Below are positions 28,035 to 36,197 of a stretch of DNA of 64,000 nt, one piece after another. Positions within the stretch are counted from its first letter, which is position 1. Every line of letters starts with the position of its first letter. The notes below the pieces were generated by a model. The model did no database searches. It was not told where the DNA came from and saw only the letters and a program-made list of their open reading frames with translations. Both the position numbers and the translations under genes were made by a program. This stretch comes from Pseudomonas shahriarae (GTDB lineage: Bacteria > Pseudomonadota > Gammaproteobacteria > Pseudomonadales > Pseudomonadaceae). The stretch lies in contig NZ_CP077085.1 in NCBI RefSeq assembly GCF_014268455.2, forward strand, positions 3,637,001-3,701,000. Reading direction: 5' to 3'.

Positions 28035-30383
28035 CTAGGCTCCGCAGGGAAGCCCGGCCCTGTGCTCAAGCAGGCTACGGGCATGGCCCGCAACCGCTTC
28101 TGCTGGCCAGTTCACTTCGTCCTGCAACAGCACTTCGATACGCTGCGCGGTGGCCGCGAAGTCCTCCCAGCCGACGTCCAACGCGGCAGTGCGCAGTCTG
28201 TGTAGCGCCTCCAGCGCCATGCCGCGATCGCGCAGGGCAAGTAGTTCTATGAGGCGGTTAAGTTCCTGGCGCACAGCCTCCGGCGACCCTGGAGTTTCCA
28301 GGTACTCTGCAACTTGCGGCGCCGGGGTTACTTCGCACCAGAGTTCAATCATCTGCTGCAACATGGCCTGTTGGACCGGTTTGCTCAGTACACCATCCAT
28401 ACCGGCATCGAAACAACGTTGCAGGTATTCATTCCCGCTAAATTGCGAGAGCGCGATGATCGGGCAATATGAGCGTTCCTGTTGGAGCTGCGACTCACGA
28501 AACGCGCTGACCATGCCCTCGGCGTCGCCCTCTGGCGAGTCACAGTCGATCAGCACCATATCGACCCGGTGCGCACTGAACAACGCCACCGCCTGGTCGG
28601 CATCAGCCGCCAGCAGCGCCGCGCAACCAAGGCTGTCGAGTTGTGCCTGCAACACTTGCCGACTGGGTAGCGAGTCGTCCACCACCAACACCTGCAAACC
28701 GTTAGCCGATTCCGCGCTCGGCGCAGGCTCAGGTGCCGGCAGTTGCGGGGAAACAGCCCGCTCAACTGGCAACCACACCTCGACCTGGGTACCGACCCCC
28801 TGCAAGCTGCTGAGCACCAACCTGCCGCGCATCAAGCTGACCAGGCGCCGGCAGATCACCAGGCCCAGGCCGGTACCGCCAGTGCGCCGATAGGATTGCT
28901 TGGCCTGGGCATACGGCCGGAACAGCGAGGCTTGCGCCTGCTTGGACAAGCCTATGCCCGTATCGATGACCCGGATCACCAGCTGTCGCACCTCGACCGC
29001 AGGCTTTTCCAGCTGTTGCAACTGCACCTCTACCCGGCCCACATCGGTGAACTTGACGGCGTTGCAGATCAGGTTGCGCAGCACCTGCGCCAGACGCAGT
29101 TCGTCCAGCAACAATGGGGCGCCGGGACGCTCGCCGGTGACGAGCAGCTCAATGCCCTTTTCCTGTGCTTGCGCTCGATGCTCATCGACTATCCGCAAGA
29201 CCAGCGCCCATAGGTCCACCGGTTCAAGATTGAGGGCCAGTTGCCCGGCTTCCATCTTGGAGATATCCAGCACATCATCCACCAGCCGCAGCAAGGTATT
29301 GGCGCCGCTATTGGCCAAGCTGGTGAAATGTCGCTGCTGCTCATCGAGCGGGGTGTGCTCCAGCAGTTCCACGGCGGCCAACACTGCGTTCATCGGCGAA
29401 CGCACTTCATGGCTGATGACCGCCAGGAACATCGCCTTCTCCCGTTCGCTGTTCATGGCCTGGCGCCGTTGCAGGCGACTTTGCACGACCAGCCCGACGA
29501 GCACTGCCACCACGGCCAGCAGCAACCACAGCTCACCTTGGTAGTGCTCGGCAATGGCCTTGACGGTGGGAATATCCAGGTCCATATCCACAAACCAGGC
29601 GTCATAGATCGCCTTGCGCTCTTCGCCGCTGATGGACGCCAGCACCTTGTCCAAAATAGACAGCAGGAGCACATCGCTGTCACGTACTGCCATGCTCACG
29701 CCGGTATGCAGCGACGGCAGCACCCCAGAAATCTGCAGTACCCCATGATATTGGCGGGACAGGTAGGGAATCAGCAGCCATTCCGAAGCAATCGCCGCGT
29801 CCGTGCGGCCGTCCTTGACCATCGCCATCATGTCCAGCGCATTCAGGGCTGAAACAATGGTTATCCCCGGGGCCTTACGCTTCAAAAAAGCGACGTAATC
29901 CTCCTCACGCCCCAGCACCACCACCCGCTTGCCGGCGAGTTGCTCCAAGTCGGCAAACGGTTGATCGCCAAAACGGCTGACCATAACGGTCGAGCTGGTG
30001 TTGTAGGGCGCGGTGTAACGCAGCCCGAGATCCTTTGCCGGGTCATCATCCCGGCGCCGGGTGGACAAGATATCGACTTCGCCGCTGATCAGCATGTCCT
30101 TGCGGGCGCTGCGCGTAGTGGTGGTGACGGGTTCGAAATACAGGCCCGTGCGCGATGCAATCAACCCCAGGTATTTGGCTGACAACCCTCTGAGTTGGCC
30201 ATTGCTGATGTATTCAAAAGGCTGCAAGTTATCGAATACGCCAACACGCAGCACCGGATGGGCGGCAATCCAATCACGCTCCTGCTGGGTCAAGTCCAGC
30301 GGCGTCGGGCCTGCCTGCACCCCGACGCCCAGGTTTCCCAACACGAACGCTATCAGCAGCAGGCGTAGCAATTTGGCGTTCAT
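28035..30383 (-). CDS. Hybrid sensor kinase SBP-HisKA-HATPase-REC-HPt (RocS/PvrS/RcsC-like), first paralogue
   Basis: This 782-aa inner-membrane sensor has, in order, a signal/anchor, a periplasmic SBP_bac_3-like domain (about 40-265), a membrane helix (about 285-305), HisKA with the phosphorylated His in FLAVISHEVRSPMNAVL, HATPase (NLICNAVKFTD, DTGIGLS, GGTGLGLVI), REC (VLVVDD, phosphoacceptor in VLIDCDSP) and a C-terminal HPt with His in ALHRLRTAALD. The HPt signature is weak (HRLRT rather than HRLKG). The ATG at 30383 overlaps the stop of the paralogue (ATGA). It likely senses a periplasmic ligand and feeds the two RcsB-like regulators. Confidence 0.88.
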   Translation of the reverse strand: MNAKLLRLLLIAFVLGNLGVGVQAGPTPLDLTQQERDWIAAHPVLRVGVFDNLQPFEYISNGQLRGLSAKYLGLIASRTGLYFEPVTTTTRSARKDMLISGEVDILSTRRRDDDPAKDLGLRYTAPYNTSSTVMVSRFGDQPFADLEQLAGKRVVVLGREEDYVAFLKRKAPGITIVSALNALDMMAMVKDGRTDAAIASEWLLIPYLSRQYHGVLQISGVLPSLHTGVSMAVRDSDVLLLSILDKVLASISGEERKAIYDAWFVDMDLDIPTVKAIAEHYQGELWLLLAVVAVLVGLVVQSRLQRRQAMNSEREKAMFLAVISHEVRSPMNAVLAAVELLEHTPLDEQQRHFTSLANSGANTLLRLVDDVLDISKMEAGQLALNLEPVDLWALVLRIVDEHRAQAQEKGIELLVTGERPGAPLLLDELRLAQVLRNLICNAVKFTDVGRVEVQLQQLEKPAVEVRQLVIRVIDTGIGLSKQAQASLFRPYAQAKQSYRRTGGTGLGLVICRRLVSLMRGRLVLSSLQGVGTQVEVWLPVERAVSPQLPAPEPAPSAESANGLQVLVVDDSLPSRQVLQAQLDSLGCAALLAADADQAVALFSAHRVDMVLIDCDSPEGDAEGMVSAFRESQLQQERSYCPIIALSQFSGNEYLQRCFDAGMDGVLSKPVQQAMLQQMIELWCEVTPAPQVAEYLETPGSPEAVRQELNRLIELLALRDRGMALEALHRLRTAALDVGWEDFAATAQRIEVLLQDEVNWPAEAVAGHARSLLEHRAGLPCGA

Positions 30384-32767
30384 CGCTGGGTCACCCGCGA
30401 GGCACGCGCGGGCGGCAGCACTTCCAGGGGAGCATCCCCGCCCAAGGCCCGCCAATGCTCAACCAACGCCCGCAGGGCCTGGGCGTAGGCCGGGCAATCC
30501 CAGCCCTCCTGCGCGCGCAGCAGGCGCTCCAGATGCTCGGCACTCTGCCCCAGGGCCAGCCACTCCATAATCAGCGCAGCACCGTGCAGACGATGGGCAA
30601 CGTGGACGGCGCTGGGGCGGTCACAGAGCGCTATGGCCTTGATCAGGCTCCCCAGGTCACTGGCCATCTCCCGATTGATCGCCGCCTGATCCAGTTGAGG
30701 GGCCATCAGGCTCGCACGAGGTGCAGCCAGGGTGACGTCGCACCAGCGCTCGATCACTTCGCGCAGTTGCCCAAGGCGTATCGGCTTGCTCAATGCGGCG
30801 TCCATCCCAGCATCCATGCAACGTTTGAGGTGCTGTTCACCGGTCAGGGCAGAAATGGCAATGATTGGGCAGCGTGGACGCCCCAAGCCGCGCTCGAACT
30901 CACGCAGTTCGCGAACCAGGCTGTAACCGTCCTGGTCCGGCAGGTCACAGTCCATCAGAATCAATTGGTAGGCCTGCTGCACGAACAAGCTGTGGGCCTG
31001 GGCGGCATCGGCGGCGATCACCGCCTCGCAGCCAAAGCCGCCGATCTGCGCCCGCAGCACTTCCTGGTTGGCCAGGGTGTCTTCCACGACCAGGATTTGC
31101 AGGCCGTCCGTCTCGGCCTCTGGCGCGGACTGCTGAACCTGCGGTGGTTCAGCAGTCTGGGGGGCAACCGTTACCGGCACGCAGAGGATGAAGGTCGTGC
31201 CAACCCCCGGCTCACTGCTGAGTGTCAACGACCCCTGCATCAAGTTCGCCAGTTGCTGGCAGATCACCAGGCCCAGCCCGGTACCACCGGAGCGCTTGTA
31301 GGATTGACTGGCCTGGGCATATGGCCGGAACAACGACGCCTGTACCGCTTCACTGATACCGATCCCGGTGTCGCGCACCTTGACTTGCAACTGTTGACCA
31401 CCGGCCGGTAGGGCCAACAGGTACAGCTTGATGTCGACACCGCCGACATCGGTGAACTTGATGGCATTGGAAAGCAGGTTATGAAGAATCTGCGTCAGGC
31501 GGGAGCTGTCGAGTAACAGCAAGGGCAGCGCGGTGTGGATGCTCACATTCAGGCTCAGGTGCTTTTCCCGGGCGCGCAGGCGGTGCAAGCCAACTACACC
31601 CTGCACCAGCGCCGTCACATCGGTCGGTTCAATGCTCAGGCGCAACGCCCGCGCACCCGAGCCTGGCGTGTCCAGCACGTTATCCAGCAAACGCACCAAC
31701 GCATTGGCGCCGCCATTGGCAAGGTGCACAAAGTGGCGCTGCTGTTCATTGAGCCGGGTGTGCCCCAATAACTCCATGGCCGCCAGCACGGCATTCATAG
31801 GCGAACGGATTTCATGGCCCATGACCGCCAGAAACATGGTTTTTTCCTGCTCGTTGCGCACAGCCTGACGCCACCGGAGATGGCCGCGATAGACCAGCAC
31901 ACACAGGCTGGCCAGCAGCAACGCCCCCATGATCAGTACATGCCAGTAGTGGCTGGAGACGGCAACCAGGGTTGGAACATCCAGACCCAGGTCGTGATAC
32001 CAGTGCTCGTACATCTCATTGCGTTGCTCGGCAGTGATCGAGCCCAGGACTTTTTCGAGGATCGAATGCAGCAGCGCTTGGTCCGAGCGAACCGCCATGC
32101 TGACATCCAGCATCTGGCTGCCGACCACACCTGAAGCCTCCAGGATGCCCTGGAACTGGCGGTACAGATAAGGCATCAGGAAGATTTCCGTGGCAACGAC
32201 CGCGTCAGCACTGCCGTCCCGGACGCGGGTCAGCATCTCCAGGGCCGATTTGCTTTTGATCAGCGTGACCTCGATCCCTGATGCTCCGACGATCTCTTCG
32301 TAATGATCCACGTCGGGAACCATCACGGTTTTGCCATGCAGTTGGTCGAGGTCGAAAATATCCGGGTCTTCGAAGCGCGTCACGATGATCGGCGAGGTGG
32401 TCTGGTAGGTCAGCAAGGCAAGGCCCTTGGTGGCCGGCTCAGTCCTGAAACGCAAGTAAGAGGACAGCAGATCCACCTGGCCATCGAGGAGCATTTGCTC
32501 GCGTATCTCAATGGTCTTTCCCGGGACATAGGTGAATTCAAGGCCGGTGGCATCGGTCACCAATTGCAGGTAATGCGCTGAGCGTCCCTGCAGGGTGCCA
32601 TCACGCATGTACTCAAAAGGTATCAGGTCTTCGACCACGCCCACCCGCAACACCGGATGCTGCTGTATCCAGCGCTGCTCCTGCTCGCTCAGTTGAACCG
32701 GGCCAGCAGCGAAGACGGTCCCTCCAAGCGACCACAACAGCACGCCCCCCAGCCACCACCGCCTCAT
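30380..32767 (-). CDS. Hybrid sensor kinase SBP-HisKA-HATPase-REC-HPt, second paralogue
   Basis: This 795-aa protein has the same architecture as its neighbour: signal sequence (GGTVFAAG), SBP_bac_3-like sensor (PVLRVGVVEDLIPFEYM), membrane helix (LIMGALLLASLCVLVY), HisKA His in FLAVMGHEIRSPMNAVL, HATPase (NLLSNAIKFTD, DTGIGIS, GGTGLGLVI), REC Asp in ILMDCDLPDQDG, and HPt His in VAHRLHGAALI. Extensive identity with the neighbouring kinase indicates a tandem duplication. Its ATG overlaps the response-regulator stop (ATGA), so all are translationally coupled. It resembles RocS1 or RcsC/PvrS of P. aeruginosa, known controllers of Cup fimbriae. Confidence 0.88.
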   Translation of the reverse strand: MRRWWLGGVLLWSLGGTVFAAGPVQLSEQEQRWIQQHPVLRVGVVEDLIPFEYMRDGTLQGRSAHYLQLVTDATGLEFTYVPGKTIEIREQMLLDGQVDLLSSYLRFRTEPATKGLALLTYQTTSPIIVTRFEDPDIFDLDQLHGKTVMVPDVDHYEEIVGASGIEVTLIKSKSALEMLTRVRDGSADAVVATEIFLMPYLYRQFQGILEASGVVGSQMLDVSMAVRSDQALLHSILEKVLGSITAEQRNEMYEHWYHDLGLDVPTLVAVSSHYWHVLIMGALLLASLCVLVYRGHLRWRQAVRNEQEKTMFLAVMGHEIRSPMNAVLAAMELLGHTRLNEQQRHFVHLANGGANALVRLLDNVLDTPGSGARALRLSIEPTDVTALVQGVVGLHRLRAREKHLSLNVSIHTALPLLLLDSSRLTQILHNLLSNAIKFTDVGGVDIKLYLLALPAGGQQLQVKVRDTGIGISEAVQASLFRPYAQASQSYKRSGGTGLGLVICQQLANLMQGSLTLSSEPGVGTTFILCVPVTVAPQTAEPPQVQQSAPEAETDGLQILVVEDTLANQEVLRAQIGGFGCEAVIAADAAQAHSLFVQQAYQLILMDCDLPDQDGYSLVRELREFERGLGRPRCPIIAISALTGEQHLKRCMDAGMDAALSKPIRLGQLREVIERWCDVTLAAPRASLMAPQLDQAAINREMASDLGSLIKAIALCDRPSAVHVAHRLHGAALIMEWLALGQSAEHLERLLRAQEGWDCPAYAQALRALVEHWRALGGDAPLEVLPPARASRVTQR

Positions 32768-33429
32768 GGCGAGCCAATGATTTTGTTGAGCTTGAACAGT
32801 TCGTTGTTCGACGTAACCCCCAGCTTGCGAAACGCCGTGGTTTTCTGGGTGCTGATGGTCTTGATGCTGCGATTGAACTTCTCGGCAATTTCAGTGATGG
32901 TCATGCCCGCCAGATAACAACGAATGACCTCCTGCTCGCGACTGGTCAACTCCGCCAGGATCAGGGCGTCGGGCACTTCGCCAGGGCCTTTGCGGGTATC
33001 ACTGGTGACGGTTTCGGCCAGGCGATAGGTCATGTCAGGACTCAGGTACACCGCCCCCGACGCCACTTTGCGAATGGCCTTGACCAACTGGTCCATGTCC
33101 TCACCCTTGCCGACAAACCCGCGGGCTCCGACACGCATGGCCAGGCCCACGGTCGCCGGGTCGTGATGGGTGGACAACACAAGGATGTGGCTAGCAGGAA
33201 ACTTGACTCGCAAGGCACGGATCAATGACACGCCGTCCAACTCCTCGGGACTCAGGGAGAAATCCAGTAGCAGCAAGTCTGCAGGCGCTGTGGCGAGACC
33301 GGCAATCAGGTCGCGGCTGCGCTCATAAATGCCTACTACTTCAAAGTTCGCCTCGGCCGCCAGGGTATTGGCCAGACCATGTCGAACAACCGCGTGATCA
33401 TCCAACAAAGCAATACGTATAGATTTCAT
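32764..33429 (-). CDS. RcsB/NarL-type response regulator, first paralogue
   Basis: This 221-aa regulator has a REC domain (IALLDDHAVVRHG; phosphoacceptor Asp in LLLLDFSLSP; Lys in GFVGKGEDM) and a LuxR-type helix-turn-helix (LTSREQEVIRCYLAGMTITEIAEKF, NRSIKTISTQK). The recognition helix strongly recalls RcsB (NRSIKTISSQK). It is a likely transcription activator of the fimbrial operon. The start at 33429 aligns with that of the second paralogue (MKSIRIALLDDH against MKRLQIALLDDH); the longer frame to 33444 is unsupported. Confidence 0.9.
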   Translation of the reverse strand: MKSIRIALLDDHAVVRHGLANTLAAEANFEVVGIYERSRDLIAGLATAPADLLLLDFSLSPEELDGVSLIRALRVKFPASHILVLSTHHDPATVGLAMRVGARGFVGKGEDMDQLVKAIRKVASGAVYLSPDMTYRLAETVTSDTRKGPGEVPDALILAELTSREQEVIRCYLAGMTITEIAEKFNRSIKTISTQKTTAFRKLGVTSNNELFKLNKIIGSP

Positions 33430-33542
33430 TATGATCGAGCCCACTCAACCCAGCGCAAACCGCGCTGCCGAAAACAGGGATACCCAACGATAGAACAGTA
33501 TATGCAATAACCGGCAAATGACACGGCGCCAGCCCGCCAGGT

Positions 33543-34208
33543 TCAGATACCTTCAATGAGGTGCTTGATCTTGAATAGCTCGTTGTTCGATATCACACCC
33601 AACTTGCGAAATGCCGAAGCCTTTTGGGTGCTGATGGTCTTGATGCTACGGCTGAATTTCTCAGCAATTTCGGTGATGGTCATGCCCGTCAGATAACAGC
33701 GAATCACTTCCTGCTCACGGGCAGAGAGACTGACAAAGCGCAACGCATCCTCGCGATTGCGCGCCTCGCCGTCATAGTTGACCGCAGTGGCTTCGGCAAC
33801 CCTGTAGGCCATGTCCGGGCTCAGGTAAACCGCCCCCGACGCCACCAGCCGGACGGCGTCGACCAACTGGCCCATGTCTTCACCCTTGCCGAGAAATCCC
33901 CGGGCACCGGCACGCAAGGCCAGGATCACGGTAGCGGCGTCATGGTGCGTAGAGAACACCAGGATGCGGCATTGTGGAAACTTCACCCGTAACGCTCGAA
34001 TCAGTAACACGCCGTCCAACTCGCTGGGCCCCAGGACATAGTCCAGCAACAGCACCTGCGCCGGGTCCTTGGCCAACCCTGCCAACAGTTCACGCGTCCG
34101 AGCGTAGACACCGACCACTTCAAAATCAGGTTCCTGCAGCAATCGATTGACCAGGCCATGTCGCACGATTGCATGATCATCCAGCAAAGCAATTTGTAAG
34201 CGTTTCAT
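33543..34208 (-). CDS. RcsB/NarL-type response regulator, second paralogue
   Basis: This 221-aa protein, roughly two thirds identical by eye to the regulator just downstream, has REC (IALLDDHAIVRHG, phosphoacceptor in LLLLDYVLGP, Lys in GFLGKGEDM) and a LuxR-type domain with SRSIKTISTQK. The near-identical recognition helices suggest both proteins bind the same sites, while REC differences could give different kinase pairing. A 113-base gap separates it from the next regulator; it is probably the first gene of the regulator-kinase operon. Confidence 0.9.
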   Translation of the reverse strand: MKRLQIALLDDHAIVRHGLVNRLLQEPDFEVVGVYARTRELLAGLAKDPAQVLLLDYVLGPSELDGVLLIRALRVKFPQCRILVFSTHHDAATVILALRAGARGFLGKGEDMGQLVDAVRLVASGAVYLSPDMAYRVAEATAVNYDGEARNREDALRFVSLSAREQEVIRCYLTGMTITEIAEKFSRSIKTISTQKASAFRKLGVISNNELFKIKHLIEGI

Positions 34209-34589
34209 AGATCACAGGACACTCTGTATAACGAGCAAAAAGATGAAAAATAACGCTATTTCATCATTGGTAAGTTGCCGCCAGGGAAGACGGACCTACA
34301 ACATCAATTCCATCCGTGCAACTGAGCCATCGCACATTAAAAACAAACAGGCGAACTTTCGATCAGGCAATACAACACCCACCGGCAAACTTTAAGTTGC
34401 CAGGCAAGTAGTCGACTTTTTGAGATTCAAGACATCCAGCAGTGGTTATCGAATGGGCAGAGCAGTTAACTCCAGCGGCATACAATATAAAAAAATCGAT
34501 GATGGAAATTTAAGGCCATGACGAAACAATTGAAATAAGAGCACTCCTAAAAACCGCCTCCTCCCAGAGCCAGACGGACAGAAATATTT
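34209..34589. other. Gene-free interval upstream of the regulator operon
   Basis: No open frame of note and no RNA gene is recognised. The sequence is AT-rich and should hold the promoter of the regulator-kinase operon. The only structured element I can name is the RcsB-box-like site at 34536-34552, which would leave a leader of about 320 bases. Confidence 0.6.
34536..34552 (-). promoter_or_regulatory. Putative RcsB-box-like operator, site C
   Basis: The minus strand reads TTTTAGGAGTGCTCTTA; on the plus strand its core is TAAGAGCACTCCTA, which fits the enterobacterial RcsB box half-sites TAAGA-N4-TCCTA exactly. The first 14 bases (TTTTAGGAGTGCTC) are identical to site A. TTATTT follows directly. 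It faces the regulator-kinase operon, so autoregulation is possible. Confidence 0.55.
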
Positions 34590-35924
34590 TTACGGGTGTT
34601 TCCCCCGCTCAATCAGGAAGCTCAAGAAGGCCTCGATTTCCATCGGCCGCGCCAGCGCATAACCCTGCCCGACGCGGCAGCCCAGGCGATGCAGTAAAGG
34701 GATCGTGGACTCATCCTCAATGCCCTCGGCCACCAGGTTCAGATTCAGCAGGCCGGCCCAACTGACGATGCCCGCAATCACCTTGCGTGATGAGGAATGC
34801 TGCTCTACAGCACGCACGAATGAGCCGTCGATTTTCATCTCATCGAACGATAGGTTCGCCAACAGGTTCAGCGTAGCCGCGCCGGTACCAAAATCATCCA
34901 GGGACACCTGGAAACCCTTGGCGCGGATCGCCGTCAGTGATGCCGAAAGATGAAGCTCATCCGGTTCGTGTACGTCCTCGGTAAGCTCGATTTTCAGCAA
35001 ACGGTTCGGTAAGCCGGCCTGCTGCATCCGTGTGGCAAGGCGATCGGCAAAATGTGGGGTGCAAATGGTTTTTGCCGATGCATTCACCGCGATGGGGATC
35101 AGGATGTTTTCACGCTTGAGCGCCAGCATCGCCCTGATGCTCCACATTTCCACCAGGCTGAACAGCAACAGGTCCAGGCCCAGTCGGTTAACCAACGGCA
35201 TCAGCACCGACGGCGGGATTTCACCAAAGCGCGGGTGCTTCCAGCGCACCAGCGCCTCAGCCCCCACTACACGCCGGCTCAACAGCTCGAATTGTGGCTG
35301 GAACACAAAACGCAATCCCTCCCCCGTGGTCAGCGCGTTGATCACTTCATCTTCGGCCAAGGCGTCGAATGTGGTCATGCACAACTGCGGGTCCGGTTTC
35401 GCCCGGGTCAGCACCACGGCTCGCAAGGCATCGCCCAGTTCCAGGGTTGCGCCTTCACGCAGAATTTCCACCAGGATCCCTGCAGCCCGGGCCAATCGTG
35501 CATGAGACTCCAACGCACTGATGGCCACCCCCCCCATGTACTTGATCCAGAACTGCTGGGTGCCAGTATGCGGGGCAGTCACGCTGCCCCCTTTCACATC
35601 GCGCAGTTGGGCATTCAAGGTGGCTTTGCCGGTCCAGAAGATACTCGGCAACTGCGCCACGGCACCGGCTTCGTGCAGCCCCTTGAGCAGGCTTGGCAGC
35701 ATCAGCCCATCATCACATCCCGGGAGAATTTCGCAGACGATGACGTCCACCGGCTGTTCCAACAGCCATGCCTCCACGTCCTTCAACGATTGAGCATTGG
35801 TCAGCGCTGTAACGCCCATACTGCTCAGCGCGCCGGCTAACCGATCGGCACAGGTGACGTCAGCTGCCAACGTGATAACGCGTAGGGCGTTGAACTCCTC
35901 AGACACGGCGGCATTTACGATCAT
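34590..35924 (-). CDS. EAL-domain c-di-GMP phosphodiesterase with degenerate REC-like domain (RocR/PvrR-like)
   Basis: The 444-aa cytoplasmic protein has an N-terminal REC-like domain (about 14-130) and a C-terminal EAL domain (about 190-440). All EAL catalytic residues I can check are present: EALVRW, the Asn in AVNAS, IELTEDV, SLDDFGTG, MKIDGSF, VAEGIEDE and GCRVGQGYALARP, so it should hydrolyse c-di-GMP. The REC phosphoacceptor position is Glu65 (VIVCEILPG) instead of Asp. RocR and PvrR in P. aeruginosa are REC-EAL proteins encoded next to fimbrial two-component systems. It probably lowers c-di-GMP or competes for the HPt output here. Confidence 0.88.
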   Translation of the reverse strand: MIVNAAVSEEFNALRVITLAADVTCADRLAGALSSMGVTALTNAQSLKDVEAWLLEQPVDVIVCEILPGCDDGLMLPSLLKGLHEAGAVAQLPSIFWTGKATLNAQLRDVKGGSVTAPHTGTQQFWIKYMGGVAISALESHARLARAAGILVEILREGATLELGDALRAVVLTRAKPDPQLCMTTFDALAEDEVINALTTGEGLRFVFQPQFELLSRRVVGAEALVRWKHPRFGEIPPSVLMPLVNRLGLDLLLFSLVEMWSIRAMLALKRENILIPIAVNASAKTICTPHFADRLATRMQQAGLPNRLLKIELTEDVHEPDELHLSASLTAIRAKGFQVSLDDFGTGAATLNLLANLSFDEMKIDGSFVRAVEQHSSSRKVIAGIVSWAGLLNLNLVAEGIEDESTIPLLHRLGCRVGQGYALARPMEIEAFLSFLIERGKHP

Positions 35925-35985
35925 GACAAAAATTTCCCGATACTTTTCCAGAAAAAAAGCTTAGCAGTACCAAAAAAGATGCAAA

Positions 35986-36002
35986 TAGGACTGGGACTAA
36001 AA
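35986..36002 (-). promoter_or_regulatory. Putative operator, site D (diverged)
   Basis: The minus strand reads TTTTAGTCCCAGTCCTA. It shares TTTTAG-N6-TCCTAT with site A, but the inner bases are not palindromic. TATTTG follows directly. It lies 62 bases upstream of the EAL gene and has the same orientation as that gene. Confidence 0.35.
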
Positions 36003-36197
36003 GTACCCTTGTTCGCGGGGAGACCCACAACGAAGCGCTGATCGGTAGGGATCAGAGCTGGCCAATGCGCGCTGATAGGCGCGCTAGTGAAAAATAACGT
36101 CGAGCGATGAATTATTTAGTGTCCTCATGTATCTGACCCAATAGACCATGCCATTAAAACAATGGCATCGACACCGATCAGCAACAGAGTGACCTGT

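Noticed and set aside
34211..34228. Possible fifth regulator site near CACAGGACACTCTGT
   Set aside because: The half-site spacing is 3 rather than 4 and the TTTTAG part is missing, so it was not counted with the four sites.
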